64,000 nt of DNA. It comes from Galeruca laticollis. Its lineage: Eukaryota; Arthropoda; Insecta; Coleoptera; Chrysomelidae. Location of the stretch: NCBI GenBank assembly GCA_963921935.1, contig OY998178.1, forward strand, positions 43,268,951-43,332,950, given 5' to 3'. Shown here piece after piece: positions 1 to 11,090 of the stretch. The notes under the pieces were generated by a model. The model did no database searches. It saw only the letters and a program-made list of their open reading frames with translations, and had not been told where the DNA came from. Numbering within the stretch: position 1 is the first letter of the stretch; the number at the start of each line of letters is the position of its first letter. A program made the position numbers and the translations under genes.

Positions 1-1645
1 TTTGACAGTCCAATTTCTCGAAAACTGTTCGTATGACATCTATCAAATTTGGCAGATATAAACAGTCGAAACTGATACTTATATTAATTATAAAATGACT
101 TCCGTTTTTCCTGTCATTTCGGGTCACGTGACCCCAACATATTTTTTTTAAATGGGACAACCAGTATAATATTACAATTTTGGATATACCTTTCAAAAAC
201 AAATTCAACGATACCACACTTGTCATCATTGTATTGTGCAGTAATGATAATAGGGGCAATTAAATGATCATTTGTATAAATTATTTTATTAAAAAACGTA
301 ACATAGGGAATTAAAAAGTACAAGTAATTGAAAAAATTGAAGAAAATGTTCAAATTGATGACTATGTACATTGACACAATGTTCAACCCTTGTTAAAAGA
401 TTTCTTGTAAGTGTTGCTGTAATCATTTCGGGTGTTACGGCTCGAGATGCCTGTTTTATTTTATCCTCCTATAAATTCGACATTCTAAGTGACCCCAGAG
501 AAATAAATCTTTGTGTTATAATATCCAGTGAACGGAGAGTATTTTGAAGAAAATCTAAATATCTTTGCCCCATTAATGTTCCTTCATAAAAATAGGGACC
601 AATCAACCGACCATTAAATAAACCGCACCAAACATTGATTCCCATATTGTTTGAAAATTGGTTTCGCGCATCCACTTTGCATTCTCCTGCGACGAATAAT
701 GATAATTATTGCGGTTAACAATACCATTGTTATGAAATCTACCTTCATCACTCCATAATATTTTTGCTAGAAAATAAGTGTCTTCAATACTTTGTACTAA
801 CTTTTCAGAAATAAAATGTATTCTCCTTTCAGGATCTGCAGGAACTAAACCTTGTGTTAAATGCATTTTATAAGGATGGTTTTTGTGATTTTTTAATATT
901 CTTTGTATTGAATTTCTACTTCTTTGTTATTCTTGTTCAATAAATCGTATTGAGGTGTGTTGATTAACCTGAAGATAAGTCAAAATATGTATCACATTGT
1001 CATCTGTCTCAGCGGTTTATTGACGAGGAACTTGATTTTTACCGTTTGGAAAAGAACCAGTTCTTAGCTTTCGTTCGACGTAGACAAAAGTATATTTGCT
1101 TGGAGTCACTCTAAGAGAAAACCGATTTTCTGTACAAACCTTGAGCATGAGTTTTGTTTTTTGCACATTCTCAATAAATAAGTAGCATGTCAAAAATATT
1201 CAACGTAAGTAAAAATGTATGGCCTTATTTAGTTAGTTGACAGTTCTTGAATAAACTTCACCTAACAATAATGAATGACAACCTATGTTCTTGCTACTAT
1301 AGTTATTTGTTTCATAGCCACCTAAATTTTTGGGAGCAAAATACTGCTTTAATAAATTTAGTAAACATAAATAGCCCAGATTATCATTATTACATAATAC
1401 AATGATGACAAGTGTGGTATCGTTGTATTTGATTTTGAATGATATATCCAAAATTGTAATATCATACCGGTTGTCCCATTTAAAAAAGTATGTTACGTGA
1501 CCCGAAATTACAGGAAAGACGGAAGTCATTTTATAATGAATATAAGCATCAGCTTCAACTGTCTGTATCTGCCAAATTTCATACATGTCATATGGACAGT
1601 TTTCGAGAAATTGGACTGTCAAAACGGCGTGGGACACCCTGTATA
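1..1645 (-). mobile_element. Tc/mariner-like DNA transposon with long terminal inverted repeats, left tip cut by window
   Basis: Bases 1-260 and 1375-1645 are inverted copies of each other (roughly 85-90% by eye), both holding the same run from the CAGTCCAATTTCTCG motif inward. The right end reads GGGACACCCTGTATA, a common terminus of insect Tc/mariner-type elements, next to TA. The left arm starts a few tens of bases before the window, so its tip is missing. A broken transposase lies between the arms on the minus strand. The long arms (over 250 bp) relative to a 1.65-kb element suggest a family with unusually long termini. Superfamily is inferred from the transposase motifs and the end sequence. 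Confidence 0.8.
466..1130 (-). pseudogene. Broken DDE transposase, Tc3/mariner-like
   Basis: Two overlapping minus-strand frames carry the central part of a DDE transposase. The first (866-603) has ILWSDEGRFHNNGIVNRNN, in which the Asp of WSDE is the first catalytic-type acidic residue. The second (675-469) continues with VWCGLFNGRLIGPYFYEGT and a segment ending near FLQNTL. Joining them needs a frame change near 660. Upstream, around 1075-1020, another frame has RKLRTGSFPNGKNQVPRQ, typical of the linker after the N-terminal DNA-binding domain. The second and third acidic residues are not present, so the protein is dead. The family is common in insects, where it is often annotated as a Tc3-like transposase. 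Confidence 0.75.
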
Positions 1646-2780
1646 TGTATATCTATTTTATTCCCAGGTACTCATGTAAATAATAAACCAACAACTATTG
1701 TGAATAAAAACATTTCAAATTGAAACTCTTTCAAAACACACTATGCAGCTTACAATACGCAAAGTTTACGCGAAGTGAACCGTAGATAAAGATGGCAACT
1801 ACTTATTACTACTCATATTGACAGTTTCTAGGTAACGCGATCATATGTTGTTTCCTCATCTATCATCTTACTGTTAAGTCATGATAAGTATTGGAAACAA
1901 CCTCCAACACATTTATTTATTATTTCTATAATTTAATTTGACAATTTGTCGATTAAAAACATGTTGGTCAATCTGATTGACAGTTGATGACAGCTTATAT
2001 TGATGTGTCAGAAATGGCAATGATCTGATGCTAATTTTTAGCAGTGAACAAATGTTCGCATTTCAGTGGATTTTATTCCCTTCAAATATAAAATATCCAA
2101 AGCTTTGCCTTAGAGGCATCTTTCAAAGCTCTGGATTATTTCCATCTTTGTAGTGTAAATAGTTGTGGGAATAATTAGAATTTTTTTTGTTTTTCGTAAC
2201 TAAATAAGCCTCCTGAACATTGAAATGGAAAAAACTAGGCGGTCTCATAATAACTACCCCCCTCCAATAATTTTTTCCTGATTATCGGCTTTTTCATATT
2301 TTTTTCATTTCGTAATTAAATAGCCTGTATAAACATAAAAAAGAACAAATTACCCCCTCCCCCAAACAAAAAATAATTTTACGATTAATCGGCGTTTTTT
2401 TTATTTTTTAAGTAAATAGACGTCAATCTCCACACTGAAAATATAATAAAACAATAAGCATAACAAAAATAAGAAGTATGCAGCTCTTTCAATTTTGACC
2501 AGGTCCTCCAATTTTCGTTGCCTTGGTTATAAATGAGTCAAAGACTACTTCTCTGCAAAAATTGGCCCAATCCAATAACGTATATTGTGCGAGTCTTAAC
2601 TCGTTTTGCATTCGCAATAGCTGGTCTTTATTTACCCACAGATGAATAAATCCCAGAATTTTCCAAATGGGCGAGTGAGATTCATAAAAAAACTCGTATA
2701 ACGTAAAGATGCCCTAAAAAATTTGAGGGGGTAGGTTATTTCTAAATAATGTATATTTTGGTTGCCATGGTAACTAATTT
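1646..2780. other. Intergenic, nothing recognised
   Basis: AT-rich sequence with short poly-A/T runs and no coding or repeat structure that I can support. The short open frame near 2632-2835 overlaps the tandem repeat and has no protein features. Confidence 0.5.
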
Positions 2781-3035
2781 GTGTTACAGAGTATTGGATA
2801 TTAAGTGGAAGGGAAGTGGAAGGGAATATAATCATTGGATTCGTCCTTTCCCTTTTTGAGTAACTTAATGTGCGTTACAAAGTATTGGATATTAAGTTAT
2901 TCGAGAAGGGGAAGGGAATATAATCATTGTATTCACCCTTTCCCTTCTTGAATAACTTAATGTGCGTTACAAACTGTTGCGCACATCAGGTTATTTAAGA
3001 AGCGCGTTACAATGGATTGGATATTTTTCAAGGGG
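2781..3035. repeat. Short tandem repeat, unit about 90 bp, with internal palindrome
   Basis: The motif GTGCGTTACAAAGTATTGG recurs at 2781, 2870 and 2962 (spacing 89 and 92 bp), followed each time by the same context, with a degenerate further start near 3002. Inside the second unit, TTATTCGAGAAGGGGAAGGG at about 2897 faces its near-complement ending near 2957, giving a stem of about 19 bp with a 20-base loop. About two and a half units are present. Confidence 0.8.
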
Positions 3036-3330
3036 AAGGATAAATGCATAATACCTTCTCTATGAGGAAAACTATGTGCGAAATTTACACATATTCAAAA
3101 CCGAAGTTTATTAAATTATAAAAGTATTAAATATCTATTTATTCATAAATACAATTAAATTATTCGATACTATTAGATAAATAGGTCAAATTATTTTATT
3201 ATATTGAAAATGAAAAATACGTGAACTCTTTTTAGGGGAAAAGTTTCCAAACGGTTGTCGAGTTTGACATTGAGTTTCATAAGTGTATTTGCATGGAAAA
3301 TAACTGTTTTTAATAATTTTTAATATTTAT

Positions 3331-3605
3331 ATTTCGAAAAGTATTTGTTTTCTCAACGTGACTTGGTATAAAACGTTTCTATAATAATAACTGTATGTAA
3401 AAAAGATATGAGACCCAAACCAGATTGGAGGTATTTCAAAATTAAAAATGTGCCTTCATGACAATACAATAAATTTTAATAACTTTGAAAATTCATATCT
3501 CGAAAAATAGTTGTTTCCGCAAATTGTGGCTTGGTATAAAACGTTTTTATAATAAGACCTATCTGTAAAAAAAATTGAAGCCTGAACTCGATTGGTGGCA
3601 TTCCA
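3331..3605. repeat. Diverged direct duplication, period about 168 bp
   Basis: CTTGGTATAAAACGTTT occurs at about 3362 and 3530. Its flanks also match: a TATNTCGAAAA block before it, and a run of A followed by a GATTGG block after it. The two copies look about 70-75% alike. Confidence 0.6.
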
Positions 3606-3639
3606 AAGTTTAGTCATATCGTCGGCTCATCACTGTAGG

Positions 3640-3885
3640 TATTTTTGCTACTTCATTTCTTTATATGGTTTTCGTATATTTTCCAAAAAAAATTGCGATT
3701 TGACAACAAATAATTACCGTAAACGTCAAAAAGAGCGGAGACATCAAAAAGAGATTTGAAAAATAAACTAAAATTTTATACTTACCTTCTATTACAAAAT
3801 ATAGGTTTCTTTTTATGTACATTACATTTCCAACGAAAACCATTTATGGAATCTGGCCGTGTTGTCATTATGAAATATCCGTCCT
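3640..3885 (-). pseudogene. Possible Merlin/IS1016-like transposase fragment
   Basis: Reading down from 3868 on the minus strand, one frame has MTTRPDSINGFRWKC followed by basic residues. This resembles the zinc-ribbon start of Merlin (IS1016/ISXO2-like) transposases, where a conserved 'DG-RWRC' motif is followed by a SIR-GSFF-like block. After two stop codons the same frame continues SLFFKSLFDVSALFDV, which could be the second block. No catalytic region is found, and the match is short and judged by eye. It could equally be chance. Confidence 0.3.
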
Positions 3886-3970
3886 AAAAATTCACCGGAC
3901 ACTTAATTTCATTATTTGCGAGTAATACACCCCAACGCCGTGCTTGCGATATAATCTCATTATTTTTTCG

Positions 3971-4429
3971 TCAGGTATAAATATCGTCTAGATTAATGAA
4001 ATTCATTTTTGTCGGAAACCAAGAAAATCTTAAAAATAGAAGCGCAACAAAAATAAACGGACACACAATACCAACGGCAACAAATAATAATGACAATAGT
4101 TTGACACTTTTATGACAGTTCGAAATAAATTTTTTGTTATTGTCATTGTTGTATATCTTCCAAAAGTGAATATTTTCATTAAAATAAGAGACCGCCAAGA
4201 TTTTTTTTATTTTTATGCTTCTACAAATATAATCTACCCAATAAACTAAATTTTTTACTAATACGAGAAAAGCCCATAAACTGCATTTATACCTAGTTGT
4301 GTAAATATATGTATATAGAAAATTGGTGAGTCCATTTACCAGCAATCCAGAACACACAGTCCACTCTACATTGTTCACACCGCAGATAATGTATCCTACA
4401 TTATTTTTGGTCTTTCGATGCGGATTCAT
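3971..4429 (-). other. 152-residue hydrophobic ORF of unknown nature
   Basis: An uninterrupted minus-strand frame with at least two hydrophobic stretches: LWAFLVLVKNLVYWV, and near the C terminus LLSLLFVAVGIVCPFIFVALL. Its shape, with a closing FSWFPT segment, is faintly like the first exon of an insect chemoreceptor. I see no clear splice donor at the right place, no further exons and no conserved C-terminal motif. It may be chance in AT-rich DNA or a receptor gene relic. Confidence 0.25.
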
Positions 4430-4619
4430 AATTTTTAATTATTTCGATTTGGATTCAGCAACGTGTTTTCCTAAACTATGAGGGAAGCCGTTTGTCCGTG
4501 ATTTTGGACCGAAAATGGACGCCACGGATCAGCTGCTCCAGATGGTCACAGTCAATAGTGCAGTAACGTGTGTTTTCAGTTTTTTAGATCATAAATTAGT
4601 TTCTATTTTTCATCATCAA

Positions 4620-5110
4620 CCATGGAGACAATAGCCCGAATCGAACGATTTCTTGTTGCACATAAAGACGATCGATCCTGTTAGTGAACGAAAAACTGAG
4701 CGCTTAAGTGCATGTAAGGAGCTTCTGCAAGAAGCATTTACTAAAATCAAGGACATTTATGTTGAAATTTTATGTTTAGACAAAAACTATGGTGAGACAT
4801 CAGATGATATTGAGTATAAATAGATTGATTTAATAGCCAATATTATAAAGGAGCTAAGTATTCATGATAAAGACTAAACTAAGTTATTTGGAAAAAATGA
4901 TCAGAATGATATTATATCGCCACGTATGGAATTTGAAGCGAAAAAAACAAAAAATAATGAAATTCGTATTTTTCGCCATAGCCCTCTTCTGAAATGATTT
5001 TTCACCGATTTCGTTGTTGAAGTAGTTCGAGTGAAAAACAATTCAAAAATATTATTTGAGGTCATTCCTAGAGAGTAAAATGAACATATTCGTGGAGCGC
5101 ATGAAGCTTT
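4620..5110 (+). pseudogene. Decayed coding relic, perhaps BEL/Pao gag-like
   Basis: Starting with METIARIERF at 4621, several frames give coding-like text broken by stops and frame changes. A lysine- and glutamate-rich segment (ERLSACKELLQEAF) at about 4700 is followed by a region around 4960-5030 (EIRIFRHSPLL) that could correspond to the 'F-G-W-F-D-F' block of BEL/Pao gag (DUF1759). The similarity is weak and judged by eye. Confidence 0.25.
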
Positions 5111-5503
5111 GCTGTAGCAATACCTTTTATCTTGTCAGTTTGTGCGTTTTCAAATAATTTAATTGTGATCTTACAATCGAAAAGAGCCGTTATCAATTTT
5201 TTTATGTAATATTTTATGAAAGCTTCAAAACATTGACTACTTCCATTAATAATAATAATTATGATTTAATAAGTGTAATGATTCCTTTTAGAAGCAATAT
5301 TGACAAAAAACCCAATGCGCTAATATTACTACAAGATAATTTACTATCTTTAAAACGTCTGCACAAATTTCATAGGGATTCCTGGTACCATACATTTCAC
5401 TATCCCAGAGCCCATTTTTATCTGGCTATTTTGCCGCAATATAAATTTTTAAATTAACTAAGCGAGCTTTGAAATCATAAACGCGAAGATATTTTTACTA
5501 AAA

Positions 5504-5660
5504 ATGCCTTCAATACTGTCACGTGAAGAATAGATAGAGTTCATTGCGGAGAAAAGTATAAATGTTCAAGAGAAGCTGCTAATATTTTTAACCAAAAACG
5601 TCCGTTTTACAAGTATAGCAAGGTTATTAAAGAAGTTTAAGCAAATTGGTTCAGTTGAAA
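5504..5660 (+). pseudogene. N-terminal helix-turn-helix fragment of a Tc-type transposase (DUF4817-like)
   Basis: The frame begins at ATG 5504 with MPSILSREE, then a stop. After a one-base frame change it reads CGEKYKCSREAANIFNQKRP, and another change gives a LLKKFKQIGSV ending. The order 'E-I-G-C-N-REAA-IFN-RP ... KKF-TGSV' is the signature of the DUF4817 DNA-binding domain of insect Tc-like elements. Only this domain remains; no catalytic domain follows. Confidence 0.65.
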
Positions 5661-6369
5661 TAGTTATTTAACGAATAAGTGTATTGATAAGGGCGATTTA
5701 CAACCTAGATAATTTAACGAGCGAGCGAAGCGAGCCCGTTTATGTCAGAGATTGTTAATCGCCATTTTAATTCACGAGATCGTTACAAAACTTCTCTGTC
5801 GACCCTATTATTGATTTTAAAATATACATAAAATTTTAAGAAATTATAACAATAAAATAAATAATGACGTATGACAGATAGTACTAGAGACTATTTCAAG
5901 TAAGAAGTACACAATGCGCAATAGACGAGTTCTCATCGGAGCAGTCCATATTCAAATGTTAAGGGTGGTGGGAGCCCAGCGGCGTTGCACGTGGACCCAC
6001 GCCACGAAGCCGTACGCCGTTGTCTTGTTTTGTTCATTCTAACTTAACTTCGTTAGCGTTCAGAAGTGTTTCGTTTAGTTATTCCTTTCGCTGTGTCGAA
6101 AGAATTGAGCGTTTTTGTACCTGCTTATAATATCATTTCATTTACTGCTCGAATGTGATTGCTGTTGGCATTACTGTCAAAATAGAGTCAGTTTCATAAC
6201 CAAATTTAAAATGTTCTTCAACTAAAGTCATCTTAAAACGTGAATGGTGGCGTAATGATACTTGACACTCATGATAATAAAAAGTGATTTGGTCAATTCT
6301 GTCAATATCAATTTATTGAGAAATATGAATTAAATGGAGCAAATCCAGTACTGGTCAAACTTGTACGAT
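5661..6369. other. Intergenic, nothing recognised
   Basis: No coding signal. A CpG-rich snippet GAGCGAGCGAAGCGAGC lies at about 5720, and a stretch of higher GC sits near 5940-6020. Neither belongs to a family I recognise. Confidence 0.4.
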
Positions 6370-6655
6370 ATTTTATTTTTTGTTGTTTTTGATTCAAGTT
6401 TCATAAGCACTCCTAAAATATCATTCTAATCACATATTCCAAATAACTTTTTTCAATATTTTGCTATCTAACCCCACTTTTAGCATTTTCACATCGAATT
6501 TTTCGAATTTGCGGCCATGACAGTGTTCACGTGACTGATGTCAAAATATTATTTTAGGTTATCGATCATGCAGGATCGATCGCATATGTTAAATTTTCCA
6601 ATATACAACAACTAAAAATTTTCCCCATACGTAGCAAACATTATGGTGGACATTT
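6370..6655 (+). repeat. Dispersed repeat, copy 1
   Basis: Matches 14975-15245 in the same orientation at about 80% identity by eye. Shared landmarks are ACTCCTAAAA, CATTCTAATCAC, GCCATGACAGTGTT, ATCGATCATGCAGGATCGAT and ACATTATGGTGG. The block ATCGATCATGCAGGATCGAT is nearly palindromic. There are no inverted ends and no coding potential, so the class is unknown. Confidence 0.8.
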
Positions 6656-6672
6656 TTTTTATCTGGTATTGA

Positions 6673-7535
6673 GGGTTTTTTAGCGAACTGCTGGTTATAA
6701 CCCAGCGGTTATTTGCGGTAACAGGCGGTTATTCACTCGCTAAAATGAAGTGGTTACAAATAATTGGTTATTAACGTCACAACATAACCTTAAAATATTT
6801 GTTGTTAAGTACCTATATTATATCAATACTATTGTTTATAATTAGTCAAAGTTATTTAATGTATAGAGTGTAATGAATAACGAAGAATTATTGCTGTTAG
6901 CATTGCTGATTCATCAGAGGCTGTCCAATAGTTTGTACATATTATCAAATAGTTTTATTTTCTTGGGACATTCCTCAGTTAAAGTTATATTACGTAAATA
7001 TTTAAGAGAATCCCACATAAGATTAGATCCAGAACATATTTGGTTGGATGCTTATCATGAGATGTCTTTTTCTCAACTCTTTCGTATGCAAAAAACAACC
7101 TTCCACGGTTTGTGCAATTAAATAATTGCAAACGATGATCATGCTCTGGAAAAAAAAATATCGAGGCGTTCGGTATCCTACTGAACCCAAGAAAAGTATG
7201 CTAGTGTTTATGTGGTACATCTGAAAACAAGACACTTTACTATCTATATCTGATAGATTTGGACTTGTTCCATCTACAGTTATGAATATTGTTAATGCTT
7301 TTTTGTACATTATCATATACAAATCAAAACAAATTAACATTTTCTTTATGGTTGAGACCATTCACCTTTTTAAACAAGAGTGGGGGGTTAGAACCACTGC
7401 CAGTTACCCACCTCTTGATTATGGTAACTGAAGTTATTACCGTGGTCACTGATTTGACATTTTGGTATTTACCATTTGTGACAAAAAATTGAATGGTTTT
7501 AACTTTTTGTGACCAGTAACTCGCTAAAAAAACCC
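6673..7535 (+). mobile_element. PIF/Harbinger element, internally deleted
   Basis: The left end GGGTTTTTTAGCGA (6673) faces TCGCTAAAAAAACCC (ending 7535), giving an inverted repeat of about 14 bp. Several copies of a GCGGTTATT-type motif lie just inside the left end. At 863 bp the element is too short for a full transposase, and only the front of one is present. A relic of an autonomous element that lost its catalytic half is the simplest reading. Confidence 0.7.
6873..7330 (+). pseudogene. Front part of PIF/Harbinger transposase, broken
   Basis: The frame from 6873 ends with EMSFSQLFRMQKTTFHGLC, matching the 'F-FRM-TF--LC' block that precedes the DNA-binding region of Harbinger nucleases. 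After a frame change around 7125 the text goes on as RYPTEPKKSMLVFMWYI, a stop, then LSISDRFGLVPSTVMNIVNA, a typical Harbinger helix-turn-helix. The DDE catalytic region should follow but the sequence passes straight into the right subterminal region. Confidence 0.75.
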
Positions 7536-7799
7536 TATAGTGAGATTTATTCAACTATTTCAAAATAAATCAATAATTTTTATTTAGTGTATGTCATGCC
7601 TGTCAAAAACATGACATGTATCGTGTGTGAGGAAGTCTTGTGCTGGCTACAACGCATTTTTTCTGTCAGTGTTCGGCTCGTCTGAAAACATATTGATTTC
7701 AGCGATGGCGATATTGGCGACTACTATTGGGCTGTCACATGCAATTAATTTTTTACAAATGTATCAAAATCGTACCAAATCATATGGTAATTTTCTGTA

Positions 7800-8310
7800 T
7801 TATCCGATGGATCCTTGGTATTTTATTTTCATTTGTTTCAGAAACGGCTTCATGTTCAATATCAGTAGGTTCACCTTCAATATCTTTTTCATAAGACGAA
7901 CTAGTTCATTTTGAATTCCATTTTGAACTCTTTTCAAATTGTCTTCATTGCTAAATTCCTTTGTTTTAAATCTCGGATCCAAGAATGAGTCTTTGACCAT
8001 TATAAGATTGTGTTCAGAACTTCTAAAACGGACAATTATAGAGGCTAGCAGAGAATGTCTTACAATTTTCCCTACTTGACTGGGTGTTTTAACTTTAATT
8101 CGTTCTAATGAGTATAACTTTGAAGATGGTTACTTTCTTGTCTACGCCCATCTCAACAGGATTTAAGATATGGCAAATTTCTTTTAATATTATCCATTCT
8201 TCTTCAGTTGGAAGATTAATTATGTTGTGAAAAAGACCTACTGTTGCTGCCAAAAGTTCCGATAATGTAACTAGTCTTTGTAACTTACAGTATGTCGAGT
8301 TTCACCTTGT
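7800..8310 (-). pseudogene. hAT-type transposase C-terminal region, decayed
   Basis: On the minus strand the frame at 8000-7800 has FLDPRFKTKEFSNEDN, the 'LDPRFK' motif of hAT transposases of the BED zinc finger type. Further upstream (8310-8100) a frame has LPTEEEWIILKEICHILNPV, matching the hAT block before it ('W--l--iL-P'). Frame changes and stops separate the pieces. No terminal repeats or dimerisation block were found. Confidence 0.65.
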
Positions 8311-9217
8311 CGCCACATCGTGAATTAATCAGTTCCCTCGGCTTGCATTTGATTTTGAGTAGCTATGAATTTAGCTGTCGCGTTCGCTATGGTTAGGTTA
8401 TCGTTTTATTCTATTTTAAGAGTAACGAGCATTTCAAACAACAAGTAATCGGTACTTTATGTATTGGACAAATACCCGTTACTTTGTAACGGGTAGATAC
8501 TTTTTTTATATCACTAAAAACCACAACTCCGAGTGCACATTTATAAGTCTACATCACAAGTTGAATATTGTGATAAATAAGAATCCTGAATGATGACTAA
8601 AAAAATGTATTGATACCGTTTTTTAACACATAAAAAATAGCAAAAGTTATAAACAAGTAAATATGAAACAAGGGGATTTAGTTTTTAGCAAATATTTCAA
8701 AAGCTATAAACAAGAACAATTTAAAAACAAGATAAGAAATAAAAAAAGATCCACCTCCCGAAACTATATCTCCAAGCATTGGATTGTTGATAATGTTCTA
8801 ATACGAGATTCAATAACATCAACATACATCAAAACATCAAATTTTGACGTGATCTATATCCATTTGTGCTTCGTCTAATTTGTTATTGATGAATGAGGTT
8901 ATTCAAATGGGTATTAAAATACTATTTCTCTTGTTTTTTGAGGAACATAGGAAAGTGTGCAACTTAATAAATGGAAACGTGATTTGATAGTTATCGTTCC
9001 TTTTAATAGATATGCATTATCGATGAAGTAACGAAAAATGGAATGGAATTAGGTAACTCTTATCCTTGATAATTATGCTTTGTTTCCAATTAAAATGACG
9101 TCAAGGCTGTTTATGTTAGTAAAAGTATGTAATCTAGACAATATTATAAATATCACATATTTATTAGGCGTGGATAAAAGTTATAATAATAAAAGTTATT
9201 TAAATGAATGATATAAA
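8311..9217. other. Intergenic, nothing recognised
   Basis: AT-rich. The 71-codon frame at 8663-8878 is lysine-rich with no recognisable domain, and I do not treat it as a gene. Confidence 0.4.
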
Positions 9218-10631
9218 CTGCTCTACAAAAGTTAAGGAAGTTCGTACATTCTGAGTTTGTGTTTTAACAAATTATTTTTGGTCACCAAGTGTTTATAAGT
9301 TATACATTGAAGGTCTCTTATTTTATATGATCGTTTGAGTAACTTTTTGCGCAATACGTTTGCAGTTTGAAACAACAAAAACAACAATTTGAGGATGTGT
9401 ACCATTTATATTTTATTAAAAATTGAAGTAGATACATTAATAACGAGTATGCTTTGCTCTAACATAAATTACAGCCAAACAACGCCTTTGCATACCTTCA
9501 ATAAGGTCGTTGAAGTAGCCTTAATTGATTTGTTTCCAAAGTCTCGGTAAAAGCTGTCTAAGTTGTTGGAGTGTATGTGAGGGGGGTTAATGGAAATTCG
9601 TTGCTCTTTGTAGGTGGTCCCAAGTATGCTTGATGGGATTGAGGTCAGGTGATAGAGGGGGCTGTGCCAAATGCGGGATACCATGGAAGTTCAAAGCGTC
9701 TTAGACCACTCTTGCACGATGGTGTCGAGCAGTATCGTCTAAAAAGACGAAGATGTGTCCAATAGCGGCATGAAACAAACGTATAACATTGTTAATCACT
9801 TGTTATACGTAAATCTACGCAGTCATGTTTCCATCAAGGATTAACAATTCTGTACGGACATCAAAATTAATCCCTCTGAACGGATGAACTTTCTGGGCAC
9901 TCGAGAAAGAGTCTATTCACGAACACACCAAGAAAACTATCCATACCTCGACTCATCTGTCTGTCATACGGACCTCCATCCAACATGCCAATTCACATGT
10001 TCATTAACCCATGTCAATAGAGCACGTCTATGAATTTGTGTTAATGGAACTCTTCTTAAAAACCTTCGACGTTCTGTTTCAATTTGAAACCGAAACATCA
10101 GAAGAATTCAAAAGACACTGTTGCATGATTCAACAAATACTCATAGGTTCTTTTTACGTATAGACACAGTCAGAAAACGATCTTGTGCGTGGGTGATAAC
10201 CATTCACTGTCCACTTTCAGATCTTTTCTTCACGTTTCCAGTTGCTCGATATCTACGAAGAATCCGCGTAGTGACACTTTTACTAACATGTAATCAACTT
10301 TTCTCTGAATACTGCCCACCTCAATCATACCAATTGCCCTATTAACTGCATCCGTACTAAGATTAGGTCTAGGCATTATTCAAAACAAAAACCTAAATCT
10401 AAAGTCACAATTGATTGAGTAGTATGGAACGAATAACTGATGTAAACTTCTTGATAATACAAATGAAAAAACTTACACTTGAAAATTTACCTACATAAAA
10501 AGAGAAACTCTAGTCAGATAAGCAGGTGAACATTCAATGAATACTACAGAGAAAACCTGGATGAATGAAACATTTAGTAACTTTTATCCAAAATCCAATA
10601 TTTCTGAACTTCCCTAACTTTTGTGTAGCAG
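9218..10631 (-). mobile_element. Complete-ended Tc1 element, 1.4 kb, inactive
   Basis: The left end CTGCTCTACAAAAGTTAAGG (9218) and the inverted right end ending at 10631 agree over about 26 bases with few mismatches. The element length and the single minus-strand transposase between the ends fit the Tc1 family. The flanks are TA-rich, as expected for TA insertion. Confidence 0.85.
9450..10376 (-). pseudogene. Tc1 transposase pseudogene
   Basis: It starts with MPRPNLSTDAVNRAIGMIEV at 10376, a normal Tc1 N terminus leading into a paired-type helix-turn-helix. Remnants of TDESRYG appear in the middle. VFLDDTARHHRARVV carries the second catalytic Asp, and SPDLNPIKHTWD lies near 9660-9615. In active Tc1 enzymes the last motif has Glu where this copy has Lys (PIKHTWD), so the catalytic triad is broken. 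At least four frame changes or stops also interrupt it. Confidence 0.85.
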
Positions 10632-10919
10632 ATTATGATTACTTGTTATCTAAGCACCAATGAAATTTGCACAGTAAGAAAATCGCGGACTGTAGATTTA
10701 TTAACAAACAACTGTAGTTTCTTGCAATGTGAGTACTCACCGGATTGCTAGCCTTTTACACCTCAGGATCCCTGATTTAGGCTGTCACCATTTTCAATAT
10801 TCACTTGAACGTCTACAGTATCTTTTCAATCAATTTTATTGTTCAGTTTGTAAGTATTTATCACCAAAATTGCTATTTTGAAAAATTGCCGTGGTTAACT
10901 GTCGCCTGCCAAACGTTGT
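10632..10919. other. Short spacer between Tc1 and copia relics
   Basis: No coding signal and no copy of the copia long terminal repeat could be found here, although a 3' LTR would be expected near this position. Confidence 0.4.
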
Positions 10920-10924
10920 TTGTT

Positions 10925-11090
10925 GTGCTTAAAAGGCTATAGTAGACTGCTTCTTACTAGTCCAAGAAATTGGAGACCCATTTTTCAAGATAATATATCC
11001 GGATATTGAACGCCTATCGTTTGGATCACTGCCCCAATCCGCGTCACAGTAACCAATAATATCCGAATTATCGGCTTTCTCGCCACTGAA
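10925..11090 (-). pseudogene. copia RNase H, truncated
   Basis: The minus frame has GYCDADWGSDPNDRRSISGY, the first RNase H motif with its Asp, then SWTSKKQSTIAF and a stop. The expected 'LSSTEAEY' motif that follows in copia RNase H is gone, because unrelated sequence begins at about 10925. Confidence 0.75.

Noticed and set aside
8663..8878. 71-codon lysine-rich frame as a small gene
   Set aside because: Composition expected from A-rich DNA, no domain, no conserved context.
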